Assembly (NCBI GenBank): GCA_023512835.1 | Contig: CM042088.1 | Location: 11,834,078-11,898,077 of the forward strand | From: Taxillus chinensis | Lineage: Eukaryota; Streptophyta; Magnoliopsida; Santalales; Loranthaceae | Length of the DNA stretch: 64,000 nt | Reading direction: 5' to 3' | Part shown: piece by piece, positions 10,543-20,900 of the stretch | How the letters are laid out: each line of letters begins with the position of its first letter | How positions within the stretch are numbered: the stretch's first letter is position 1 | Translations under genes and position numbers: made by a program | The notes under the pieces: generated by a model | The model's input: the letters and a program-made list of their open reading frames with translations, nothing else | What the model was told of the DNA's origin: nothing | The model's database searches: none

Positions 10543-11730
10543 CCCTCATGTCTCCCAACAAGATTCTCGTTCCTGTAATGAGCGGACTTGGTGAAAACCC
10601 AAAAGGGCACCAAGGGTAAAATACAAAGCTCTAACAAAAGACAAAAAAGAAAACAAAGGCGGACTTGGTGAAAACCCGAAAGGGCACCAAGGGTAAAATA
10701 CAAAGCCAACAATAAATCTTGAAGGGTGAAATCAGTTCAATCGAAACCGAAAGGATCAGGACCACAACAAATAGGGTCTATTGCAAGCAAGAGAGACAAC
10801 ATCATCCAAAAACAATGACCGCAAACAGTGGAAGACTTGGTCAAACCTGCGGCACACTCGAATCAAATTTGTACATTATGCTTTTAAAGACTTGCGATTC
10901 TATTTATCAGATTATGACAATATGACACTTTTTATGATATAAATATGTTTTGTGGAATTAAACCAGCAAAAATCTTTTTATCTCTTTAATCATGTTACAT
11001 TGTCTTAATTTCACATTTGAGTAGAACATCTTAAATCCCCAGTAAGCTCTTCTAGCATTGCCTTATGAGTGGGGCCAAGCTCAAAATCCCCAAACAACTT
11101 AAAGCCCCCAATTCGGAGTACTCATATCTCCACGGGATATCACTGTCCCCCAGAGAAGCCGTCAAATGAATCTCCTCAATGTGGCGAAGCGAAATTTAAC
11201 AGACCCTTCATGCACAACAGGGAGTTCCCCAGCAAAGACGGGACGGACTTTCCAACAAGTTGAACGTTAGCCAACCTCTCCAACAACGGCCAAACCCTCA
11301 GTGATACATCACGTGGCATTTAATGCATACATCACATGGCATCACATTGCACCATATTTCACCACAAGTTGAGGTTTATGCATCCCCGCATACAGCACAT
11401 TGCATTCCATGCATCATTAGCATACATTCAACATACTCTGTAATTGCAGGAATGTTGCTGCCTCTGGAGATCCTAGGAGCTCATATTCGGCAAACTTCTC
11501 TTCAGGCTATCCTAGCTTTCTTTAACTGTACAACTCTTTCCATGCAATTTCCCCAAGGTCTAAACGCATCCTTTTGGCACTCGACAACCTTTTCCCATTT
11601 TGGGTCACCTCGTAGAGCGATCTCCTTGAGTGAACTCATAGAGGGAGCTTAAATTGGGTTACTTCCCAAACTCACCAATTCTTTAGAGCATTTCCCCAAA
11701 TACCATTTGATGTCTCCAACAAGTCTTCCC
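10543..11730 (+). other. Element A post-integrase non-coding region
   Basis: About 1.2 kb without a plausible gene; the matching region in E is 26872-28068. It holds two copies of a 50-bp block spaced 77 bp (10582 and 10659), each containing a stem-loop, then CATGCAT-rich sequence (11310-11430) ending in CTCTGTAATTGCAG at 11450, which looks like a splice acceptor. Long 3' untranslated regions are known in Tat elements. Confidence 0.7.
10587..10691 (+). other. Twin stem-loops after integrase (element A)
   Basis: CTTGGTG/CACCAAG arms at 10587-10593/10608-10614 and 10664-10670/10685-10691. Inside each is a second stem CCC/GGG, loop AAAA in the first and GAAA (GNRA tetraloop) in the second, separated from the outer stem by AAAA on one side. 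The same pair exists in E (26950-27054). Confidence 0.75.
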
Positions 11731-13060
11731 AATTCAAGCCTATCGTTGCTGTGGGCTATTTATTTCCAGTTCAAGCCTATCGTTGCTGTGGGCTACCATT
11801 TTTCAATTCAAGCCTATCGTTGCTGTGGGCTATCCGTTTTCAATTCAAGCCTATCGTTGCTGTGGGCTTTCCATTTTCAATTCAAGCCTATCGTTGCTGT
11901 GGGCTGTCCATTTGTAATTCAAGCCTATCGTTGCTGTGGGCTTTTCCGTTTTCATTTTAAGCCTATCGTTGCTGTGGGCTTTCCATTTTCATTTCAAGCC
12001 TATCGTTGCAGTGGGCCTTTCATTTTTCCATTTAAGCCTATCATTGCTGTGGGCTTTTCCATTTTCACTTTAAGCCTATCGTTGCTGTGGGCTTTCCCGT
12101 TTTCACTTTAAGCCTATCGTTGCTGTGGGCTTATCCCATTTTTCACTTTAAGCCTATCGTTGCTGTGGGCTTTCCCGTTTTCACTTCAAGCCTATCGTTG
12201 CTGTGGGCTATCCATTTTCAATTCAAGCCTATCGTTGCTGTGGGCTATCCATTTTCATTTCAAGCCTATCGTTGCTATGGGCTATCCGTTTTCAATTCAA
12301 GCCTATCGTTGCTATGGGCTTTCCATTTTCAATTCAAGCCTATCGTTGCTGTGGGCTGTCCATTTGCAATTCAAGCCTATCGTTGCTGTAGGCTTTTCCG
12401 TTTTCATTTTAAGCCTATCGTTGCTGTGGGCTTTCCATTTTCATTTCAAGTCTATCGTTGCAGTGGGCCTTTCATTTTTCCGTTTAAGCCTATCGTTGCT
12501 GTGGGCTTTTCCATTTTCACTTTAAGCCTATCGTTGCTGTGGGCTTTCCCGTTTTCACTTTAAGCCTATCGTTGCTGTGGGCTTATCCCATTTTTCACTT
12601 TAAGCCTATCGTTGCTGTGGGCTTTCCCGTTTTCACTTCAAGCCTATCGTTGCTGTGGGCTATCCATTTCCAATTTAAGCCTATCGTTGTTGTGGGCTAT
12701 CCATTTTCAATTCAAGCCTATCGTTGCTGTGGGCTATCCGTTTTCAATTCAAGCCCATCATTGTTGTGGGCCTTTTTCCAATTTTCAATTCGAGCCTATT
12801 GTTGTTGTGGGCCTTTCAGTTTCCAATTCAAGCCCATCATTGTGGTGGGCCTTTTTCCATTTTTCAATTCGAGCCTATCGTTGTTGTGGGCCTTTCGGTT
12901 TCCAATTCAAGCCCATCATTGTGGTGGGCCTTTTTCCATTTTTCAGTTCGAGCCTATCGTTGTTGTGGGCCTTTCAACTTTTAGTTCACGCCCATCATTG
13001 TTGTGGGCCTTTTCTCTCTCTTTTTTTTTTTTTCAAGCCTGTCATTGTTGTAGGCTTTCA
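11731..13060 (+). repeat. 37-bp tandem array in the 3' region of element A
   Basis: About 35 units of roughly 37 bp with the core AAGCCTATCGTTGCTGTGGG. A 452-bp higher-order period is visible: variant units at 11901, 12011 and 12131 recur at 12353, 12463 and 12583. Later units (12740 on) drift to AAGCCCATCATTGTTGTGGG. The array is open in all three forward frames only because the unit lacks stops; no protein is claimed. Tandem repeats before the 3' LTR are a known feature of Tat/Ogre elements and a source of satellites. Confidence 0.95.
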
Positions 13061-13255
13061 ATCTCTGGTATCAAGCGGCCTTAGATGCCTCATCAAGGTA
13101 TTATACAAGCACACCGGCCTGTGAAGCCCCTTTTCTCTCTCGGGGACGAACCCAACCGTCGAACTTCTTCCTCTAGGTAAGTCAGGTAAGTGCTCCAACC
13201 CGTCCAAAATGACTCCCTTTTATCTTTGTACGCTGTTTGTATACAAACAATGCAC

Positions 13256-13268
13256 AAAGAGGGGCAGC
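13256..13268 (+). other. Polypurine tract of element A
   Basis: AAAGAGGGGCAGC lies directly before the LTR start TGTTGGACC at 13269. It primes plus-strand DNA synthesis. The E counterpart is 42446-42458. The region 13061-13255 has no gene and retains the uninterrupted site (CCAAAATGACTCC near 13204) at which element C entered E. Confidence 0.85.
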
Positions 13269-16200
13269 TGTTGGACCCCATTTTGTACGGGTTGGACATA
13301 CTAACCCCATTTGATATACCTTTCTGCCCATGCCATATACCTTGTTGAACAGGTCCACAATGATCCCATACTTCCAAGGAATGGTCTACCCCAATCTGCA
13401 CGAGATGGATACAATTGACACGGATGGGGGAGTTCAAAATTAATGACTTCTGCTATAAGTCCTTGAAGCACCCCAAGACCAACACCAGGTGATGGAGGAT
13501 GAAAATTCGAGACCAACGCACTTGACCGAGCTCAAATCGGACTTAAAATGAAGAAGTTATGGCCAAAACAACTTTCGTTGGAAAAAGTCAAACTTGCCAA
13601 AAGACGGTCAATGCCCCTGGTCAAACTGCCCGCAAAAGTGATCATGCGAAACTCTTCAAAATGCCTATGTAGGCGAATACGGATCTCCCCAAACAATTCC
13701 TGGAAGGTTACCCATTTTGGCATTTTTGGTGGGGGTAAAAAGGTAATTAAAAAAAACTTCAGGGTTGACCGTTGACCGTTGACCTGCCAACACTGCGACC
13801 CGTTGACCTTCGAAGCCTCGAAGCCCCGAAGCCTGAAGCCCCGAAGCCTCGAAGCCTCGAAGCCCCGAAGCTCGAAGCCCCGAAGCCTCGAAGCCCCGAA
13901 GCTCGAAGCCCCGAAGCCTCGAAGCTCGAAGCCTCGAAGCCCCGAAGCCCCGGCCTTGAAGCCTCGAAGCCCCGTTGACCTGCTGATTCCACCTTCGACC
14001 CTTCGACCCCCGAAGCTCCGACCCTGCCGACACTCCGACCTTCGACCCTTGACTTGCAATACCAGTAAGTTTTCGGCCCGTTGACCGTTGACCTTCGACC
14101 TGCCGACACTTCGACCCGTTGACCGTTGACTTTTGCCCCACCGAAGCTTCGACCCTGCCGATGCTCCGACCTGCCGACGCTCTGACCTGCCGACACTTCG
14201 AACCTCCGACCCTTTCTGCCTTCGCTGATTTTTTTTTCTCGCTGGTTTCTCGCGCCGACTTTTTTTCTCACGGATTTCCTTTTTTTCCTCTCGCTGGTCG
14301 TTCACGGAACTCATCTTCCATCGACCATCGGACAAGGAATTATTTCTCACCAACCTGTCGGTCACATGCGCCGCTAAAATACAAGTTCAAAAAGGTAATC
14401 ACGAGCTCCCCTGTTTTCCGCACAGGCTGTCCACCAGGACAAAATACAAATCTGCAAATTAAAATACCGCATCAAATAATACCGCAATTATGACAGTCCC
14501 AAAGAGAAAAAAGAACAACTTTCCATCCCTTTAAGAAGCGATTTGCCCGTCCCTGCGCAAGGAGAGTTCTTCGAGAGAGGTGGGTTTTTGTTGAAGAGGA
14601 AATTCGTTGACAGAAAAAAAAAAAACTTTCGTTGACAGAGCAAAAAAAACACACAGACAGCAAAAAAAAAAAAAACACAGAGAGAAAGGAAAAGAAAGAA
14701 AGGAGAAGAGATAGAGAGCACGGTTCGTTGAGAGAAAAGGGAGATCGGTGTTAAAAAAAAAAAAAAAGAGAAGAGAGGGATCGTTAGAGCTGCTACCCCG
14801 CAAACACCCCAGCCTCATCATCCAAAAAAACGCCCCGTTCTTCCTCCTTGCAAACCCAGAAAAAAAACACAGATTCCCTGAATCATCATCATAAGAGATC
14901 ACTCATCCACTCCTTGCAAACTCCACTTTCAGCCATCTCTTTCTTTTACACCCACTCTAGCCCTCCTATCTCCAAATACTAGGGAAGTCTTTTCATAAGT
15001 CCCACTGTCAGATCTGTCGGTTCTGAGTCAAGCAAGCGATTATCAGCGCCGGCGGGAGCTCAAGCGAAGATTAACGTTGCAAAGCTTCAAAGTCGGTTCA
15101 ACCCTTATCTTTTCACTATTTTTTCAGCTTATTTGTATCTATATTTGGTGTATTGTTTTTTTTAGCATTTTTCTAGTTTTCATTTTAGTTTATCTGTATT
15201 TGATGTAATTGCTTTTCAGCCTTTTTTCCATTGTATTTTCCCTTTATTTCTTCTTATGTGTATGTGTAATATGTAAAGCATAGTAAAAAAAAGGGGACAA
15301 AGAAAAAGAGAGAGAGAGCAAGGGGAAGGATGAAAAAAAAAGAAAAAAAAAGAAAAAAGAAAAAAATAGTGATTTTCTTTTTCTTTTTGTGGATGCCATA
15401 ATCACACACTTCACGCTTTTATTTTCATGCGTATATTCCTACATTTGCTTTAAGATTTTGGGTTCACAAAAACAAAAAAATATAACAAAAGCAAACAAAA
15501 AATGTTTTTTCATGTTTTAGAGCCAAAAAAATGATTCATTGTTTTAAACAAAAAAAAAACCAAAATTAGTATTTCAATTCCCAAACAAAACAAAAGAAAA
15601 AGAAAAACAAAAAAAAAAAACAAAACAAAAAAAAACAAAACAAAAACTAACAAAAAATGTTTTTTCATGTTTTAAAGCCAAAAAAACGTTTCATTGTTTT
15701 TGAACCAGAAAAAAGAAAAAACCAAAATTAGTATTTCAATTCCCAAAAAAACAAAAAAAAAAAAACAAACAAAAAACAAAAAAATGAAGCAAAACAAAAC
15801 AAAACGTTTAAAAAAAAAATCAAAAAAAAACAAAAAAAAAAAAAAAAAAAAAAAAAAACAAAAAAAACAAAAAAAACAAAATATGTATGTTTTCTAAAAA
15901 AAAAAAACCAAAGAAAAAAGAGACAAAAATTATTTGTCTAGGACTTCAATTTCAAAAGCAAAACCAAAAACCAAAACCAATCCCTAGGATCTCATTCTCC
16001 ACTTCAAACAAAAACCCAAAATTTTTAGGATTCCCTTTTTTAGAAATTTAGGATAAATCCATTTTAACCATGACTTTAATAAATAACTTAGCTAAATAAA
16101 AATCATAGACTTTTTAGGAAACTTAACCCAGCTATGACAGTACAAATAAAATAAAACCTCCTCCTCCTAAATTAGATACCGAAAGGGTGCTGTAGGGGTG

Positions 16201-16393
16201 CTAATCCTTCCCTACACGTAACCAACTCCCGAACCCATCTCTGATAACGCAGACCACACGCTTAAGACTACTCAAAGTAGAGGGTATCCAACTGTACCCC
16301 AAAAACAGTTGGTGGCGACTCTAAAATTTCTCACCATTGGTTTAGTTTGAGCTCACCCCAAAAAAGGGCCCAGGACGAAAACCAGTGATGACA
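13269..16393 (+). repeat. Element A 3' LTR (3125 bp)
   Basis: TGTTGGACC...TGATGACA. It includes a GAAGC-rich microrepeat block (13805-13976), CTTCGACC/TGCCGACAC repeats to about 14210, CT- and A-rich tracts (14220-14780), and the A-rich plus conserved end shared with 1-1022. ORFs on either strand in 13530-14500 are low-complexity repeats of the GAAGC word. The bases after it (GCTAC, 16394-16398) should be the target duplication. Confidence 0.92.
13805..13976. repeat. GAAGCCTC/GAAGCCCC microrepeats in the A LTR
   Basis: Near-uninterrupted run of CGAAGCCTCGAAGCCCCGAAG-type words of 6-9 bp. The E LTR has only a short version (42925-42970), so the block has expanded in A. It creates overlapping open frames on both strands rich in Glu-Ala-Pro-Lys or Arg-Gly-Phe-Glu, which are artefacts. 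Confidence 0.85.
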
Positions 16394-18276
16394 GCTACCG
16401 ACATCAAAAAGCAATTAATCGAGCTGTTAAGGAGCTACATCAACATTTTTGCATGGTCATACCAAGATATGCCAAGATTAGACACAGACATAGTACAACA
16501 TCACATACCAGTGAAGCCAGAGTGGAAGCCAGTACAGCAGAAATTGCGAAGAATGAGACCAGAGATGCTGCTGAAGATTAAAGAAGAAGTCAAAAAGCAA
16601 TGGGACGCAGGGTTTTTAAGTGTCTCCCATTATCCAGAATGGGTGGCCAATGTTGTACCAGTACCAAAGAAAGGAGGCAAAGTACGCATGTGTGTCGATT
16701 ATAGAAATCTGAACTAGGCCAGCACGAAAGACAACTTCTCGCTTCCTCATATTGATACCCTAGTGGATAACACAGCAAAGCATGCTCTATTCTCATTCAT
16801 GGATGGCTTCTCGGGATACAACCAGATTCGTATGGCCCCCGAACACAAGGAGAGGACCACTTTCACGACACTTTGGGGCATATTCTGTTATAATGTGATG
16901 CCGTTTGGACTGAAGAATGCGGGGGCAACCTATCAGCGAGCCATGGTGACCCTATTCCACGACATGATGCATAAAGAAGTCGAGATCTATGTTGATGATA
17001 TGATAGCTAAATCGCGGAGCACTGAAGATCACATCGAAGTACTCCGTAAGCTTTTTAATAGACTACGAAAATATCAACTCAAATTAAACCCGGAAAAATG
17101 CACTTTTGGAGCCATGTTGGGAAAACTGTTAGGTTTCATTGTGAGCCAAAAAGGAGTGGAAATTGATCCAGACAAGGTTCGAGCTATCCAGGAGATGCCC
17201 CCACCACAAACTATCAAGGAGGTCAGAGGATTCCTCGAACGGTTGAATTACATTGCCCGATTCATTTCACAATTAACGGCTATATGCGAACCCATTTTCA
17301 AGACATTATGGAAGGATAACCCCGAAGTTTGGAATGACAAATGTCAAGAAGCTTTTGACAGGATCAAGCAATATCTGTCCAATCCACTTGTTTTGGTCCC
17401 CTCGGTGCCAGATAGACCCTTGATCTTATACTTGACTGTTAAGGAGTCCTCAATGGGTTGTGTCTCGGGGCAACATGATTCTATAGGCAAGAAGGAGCAA
17501 GCCATTTATTATCTCAGCAAGAAGTTCACCATCAATGAAGAGAATTATACATCGTTGGAAAAGACATGTTGTGCCCTTGTGTGGATAACAAGACGATTAA
17601 GGCAGTACACTCTTTATGATACCACATGGCTGATTTCTAGGCATGATCCACTCAAATATCTCTTGGAAAAGCCATCCATCTCTGGAAGAATTGCCAAATG
17701 GCAATTGGTCCTATCAGAATATGATATCATCTATGTGCCTCAAAAAGCCATCAAAGGGAGTGCAATAGCTGATTACTTGGCAGATAGAGCACTAGAAGAT
17801 TACGAGCCTATGACTATTGGATTTCCAGATGAGCACATCAACATTCTTATAGCCGAGGTATCAAACATGTGGACTATGTGGTTTGATGGAGCCTCTAGTC
17901 TCTTGGGGCACGGCGTTGGGGCATCTTGATATCTCCAAAGGGAAAACATTTCCCAATGGTAGCAAAGTTAACCTTCCCTTGCACCAACAATGTAGCAGAA
18001 TATGAGGCCTGTGTGATGGGACTTCAAGAAGCAATTAGTAGAGGAATCAAAAAATTACGAGTGTTTGGCGATTCGGCACTCATCATTTTTCAAGTATGGG
18101 GTGAATGGGAGACTCGAAACCACAAACTAATCCCCTATCGGGAGTATGTTACAGAGTTAGCCGAGCAATTCGAAGACATCACGTTTGAGCATATGCCCAG
18201 AGAATACAATCAGATTCCTGATGCGCTGGCCACTCTAGCCTCCCTCCTTCGGCTAGACACAATGTTGGAAGTGTGA
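16394..18276 (+). pseudogene. pol: RT, RNase H and archaeal-type RNase H of element E
   Basis: Starts inside the RT leader (equivalent of A 7343) directly after A's LTR. Frame 2 is open to 17929 apart from TAG 16715-16717 (TGG in A at 7662). Active site YVDD at 16988-16999; RNase H with YYLSKKFTINEENYTSLEKT. A one-base loss near 17925 shifts the second RNase H (Asp at 17884-17886; NNVAEYEACVMGLQEA) to frame 1. The frame is cut by insertion of B right after the codons for LLRLDTMLE. It has fewer lesions than the same region of A. Confidence 0.9.
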
Positions 18277-18281
18277 AGACT
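18277..18281 (+). other. Target site duplication GGAAG flanking element B
   Basis: GGAAG precedes the LTR start at 18282 and is repeated at 25541-25545 after the LTR end. The uninterrupted sequence TTGGAAGTTCGGTC is present in A near 9212, and E resumes at 25546 with the matching TCCAGTCTTTCAATATCC. Confidence 0.92.
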
Positions 18282-18600
18282 CGTATTTGGGTAGTTTTGA
18301 GAGATAGCCATTCTATGGGAATACAACTATCTGGACGGTAGTGTAGTCGTCGATGTGAGCATTTTGACTGTACTTGGGCCCGATTCCGAGTCGGGGCCCT
18401 GTTTGACCCGATTATTGTCTTTTCGGGGTATATTAGTTGACTTTGTGTTTGGGTGGTCTTTTGGGTGTAATAATATCTGTTTAGTGTTTTGCTCGTCATT
18501 TCGAGCGTTTTGACAGTAATTGGGCTCAATTTGGAGTTCGTGACCTCGGGAGGTCAATTATTGCGTTCACGTCAATTATTGTTGGTAGGCCAATTATTAG
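18282..18600 (+). repeat. Element B 5' LTR, truncated
   Basis: Matches 23217-23540 base for base with few changes until CCAATTATTAG near 18599, where it jumps into gag coding. The corresponding 3' LTR carries its TATA box (23552-23559) just past this breakpoint, so the promoter has been lost here. Confidence 0.9.
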
Positions 18601-19040
18601 CCGAGGACTGGATTAGGTGGACAGAGGATATCTTTGATATGATCGGGGTGCCAAATGAGGAGAGAGTGCGCGTGGCGGCGCACTATCTGTTGGGTATCCC
18701 ACGCAGGTGGTGGGAATCCACTAGAGCTGTCCATGGCAGTCAGATGAGTTGGAGAGAGTTTGTTGAGCGCTTCTTTGGGGAGTATTTTCCCAGCTCGGTA
18801 CAGTATGCCCGACGAAGAGAGTATTATGAGCTTCAGCAGGGTGGCCAGACGGTGGGTGAGTATGTGCAAGCCTTCACAGATTTAGGGTGGTTTGCTCTTG
18901 AGGCTTGGGAAAAGGAAGGCCGGAAGACGCAGGACTTCATTCAGGGCTTGAGGCCATCTCTGAAAAGACAGTTGGAACCAATGCAGTTGACCAGCTACCG
19001 GGAGGCGGTCAACAAGGCGCTCATTATTGAGCGAGGTTAG
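18601..19040 (+). pseudogene. gag: Gag capsid remnant of element B
   Basis: Frame 0 encodes a retrotransposon gag domain: EERVRVAAHYLLGIPRRWWE, WREFVERFFGEYFPSSVQ, then LRPSLKRQLEPMQLTSYREA. The N-terminus is lost in the same deletion that removed the 5' LTR end, and the open frame extends left only because LTR sequence happens to be open. It ends at TAG 19038-19040, and the following nucleocapsid is in another frame. Confidence 0.8.
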
Positions 19041-19462
19041 GATCAGGCGAGAGCCCAGAGGCCGGGCGGTTCGGCAGGTTCGGGCAAGAAGAGACAGAGT
19101 GGGGAGAGCAGTGCCACTCAGCTTGAGAGGAGGCAGGTGCAGAGGGTTTCCAACCAGGCGGTGGGACCCCGTGAGAGTTCAGCCAGCAGGAGGCCAGGTA
19201 CTTGTGGAGTTGTGGTTTGACCGGGCATGTATCGCGAGACTGCCTAAGGAAAAAGATGACTTGTTTCCGATGCGGGAAAGTGGGGCATGGAGCTAGGGAA
19301 TGTGTTACCCTTAGCTCAACCAGCAGTGTAGGCCCTCGTCCGAGAGAGCAGGGACAGAGGAGTGGGGCTCCGTCTCAGAGGTCAGTGCCGCCGGCACAAA
19401 GCACGCAGATGCGACCTGCGGTGCAGCAGCCTCAGCGGGAGGCACAGGGTCATGTTGATTAG
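19041..19462 (+). pseudogene. gag: Nucleocapsid zinc-knuckle region of element B
   Basis: Frame 2 shows SCGLTGHVSRDC and CFRCGKVGHGAREC at about 19207-19308: two CCHC-type knuckles, the first with its leading Cys out of frame by a small indel. A Gln/Arg/Pro-rich tail follows to a stop at 19460-19462, after which the same frame continues into protease. Confidence 0.75.
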
Positions 19463-20900
19463 CGGGGCAAGGCCCCAATGGGCCAGGCTAGTGGCAGTGG
19501 GGCACGAGGGAGGACGTTTGCCCTTACCAGCAGAGAGGCAGAGGTTCCACCAGTGGACAAGGCAGGAGTAGGACCTTCAGTGGTGAGAGGTACCATTATC
19601 ATTTCTCATACTATCTGTTCAGTTTTGATTGATACTGGTGCTACCTATTCTTTTATTTCGTATGCTATGGTGGTTGGATTGGAGTTAGACCAGGAGACAG
19701 TTAGTCAGTCTCTGGTGGTTGCTTCACCTTTGGGTGGACTTGTGATACTTGAGAGTATCTGTCGCGCTTGTCAGGTAACACTTGGGGGTGTTAACCTTTT
19801 GTGTGATTTGTATATCATGGAGTTAGATGATTTTGATGTTATCCTGGGTATGGACTGGTTGGTCTCCGTGGAGGCCAAGATTGATTGTTTCCGACGGCGC
19901 ATGACGTTCCTCACGCTAGAGGGCACGCGGGGTGTCTTTGTGGGTGAGTGGACTGAGGAGGCATGCAGGTTGGGACCTTTGAGGCATGGGTGGGGTGATG
20001 TGACCCACCAGTTAGCCAGCTTGATGTTGGTTGACAGGAGGAGAGAGGGGAAGGCTGTTTTGCCACCCATTGTAGATCAGTTCCCGGATATGTTTCCCGA
20101 GGACTTGGTCAGTTTGCCACCCGTGAGGGAGGTAGAGTTTTCGATCGAGTTGTTGCCAGGGACAACACCTATCAGGTTAGCGGCCTACAGGATGGCACCG
20201 ATAGAGCTTAGAGAGCTCAAGAGGCAGATAGATGACCTATTGGCACGAGGCTTTATCAGGCGGAGTAGCTCACCGTGGGGCGCTCCAGTGTTGTTCGCCA
20301 AGAAGGCGGATGGTTCACTTCGACTGTGTATAGACTACCGGAAGGTGAACCGGGTGACTTTGAAGAACAGGAATCCATTGCCGAGGATTGATGACCTGTT
20401 CGATCAATTTTGAGGTGCGAGATGGTTTTCCAAGATAGACTTGAGATCTGGATACCATTAATTGAGGGTTAAGGAGGCAGATATCCTTAAGACCGCATTC
20501 AGTTGTCGCTATGGGCATTATGAGTGGCTTGTGATGCCGTTTGGGCTCACGAATGCTCCAGCAGTGTTTATGGGATTGATGAACCAGGTGTTTGCTCCAT
20601 ATTTAGATATGTTCGTTGTGGTGTTCATCGACGATATTTTGGTCTATTCAGGTTGTGTTGCAGACCTTGTGGGAGCATCGGTTGTACACGAAGTTCACGA
20701 AATGTGACTTCTGGTTGCAACAGGTGCACTTCTTGGGGCATGTGGTATCTTCGGAGGGTATCACAGTGGATCCTGAGAAGATTGAGGCAGTCATGTTGTG
20801 GAAGAGGCCCACGAATGTGTTTGAGATTCGTAGCTTCCTTGGTTTGGCAGGCTACTATCGAGGTTCGTGGAGGATTTTTCTAGGTTGGCAGCTCCTATGA
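19463..20900 (+). pseudogene. pol: Protease and reverse transcriptase of element B
   Basis: Frame 2. Protease: [13 protein letters not shown] near 19624-19662. [42 protein letters not shown], a stop at 20411-20413, a TAA at 20459-20461, then [12 protein letters not shown] and the active site FIDD at 20624-20635. A deletion near 20650 removes about 14 residues after VYS and shifts frame before [18 protein letters not shown]. Intact relatives of this stretch are on the minus strand in element I (62547-63484). Confidence 0.88.

Larger units (their letters stand above)
1..16393 (+). mobile_element. Element A: Ogre-like (Tat clade) Ty3/gypsy LTR retrotransposon, 5' end outside window
   Basis: Order seen: LTR end, primer site, ORF1, gag, protease plus G-patch, intron, RT, RNase H, second RNase H, integrase, long non-coding tail with tandem repeats, PPT, LTR. 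An extra ORF before gag, an intron between protease and RT, and a second RNase H are known marks of Ogre/Tat elements. The two LTR copies (1-1022 and 15324-16393) differ at only a few sites, so insertion is recent. Yet ORF1, gag-pro, RT and integrase all carry stops or frameshifts. The sequence right of the 3' LTR (16394 on) is the RT region of a related element, so A appears inserted inside a relative (E). Confidence 0.9.

Noticed and set aside
11731..13060. Regular repeats of about 37 bp suggesting a CRISPR array
   Set aside because: Units are directly tandem without unique spacers, lie in a plant retrotransposon tail, and have no cas genes nearby.
11707..13124. Overlapping open frames of 60-180 residues with a repeating pattern such as QAYRCCGL or FKPIVAVG (also 27990-29836)
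   Set aside because: They are the 37-bp tandem repeat read in three frames; the unit simply lacks stop codons and its length is not a multiple of three, so no single protein repeat exists.
13532..14365. Long minus-strand frames rich in Arg-Gly-Phe-Glu or Ser-Lys
   Set aside because: They are products of the GAAGC and CTTCGACC microrepeats of the LTR and are not present in the sister LTR at 42459-45099.
13269..16393. Three-LTR tandem (LTR-internal-LTR-internal-LTR) made by unequal recombination
   Set aside because: The middle LTR matches the left one far better than the right one, and the internal region to its right starts in mid-pol, so nested insertion of A into E explains it more simply. 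The left flank is outside the window, so this is not final.
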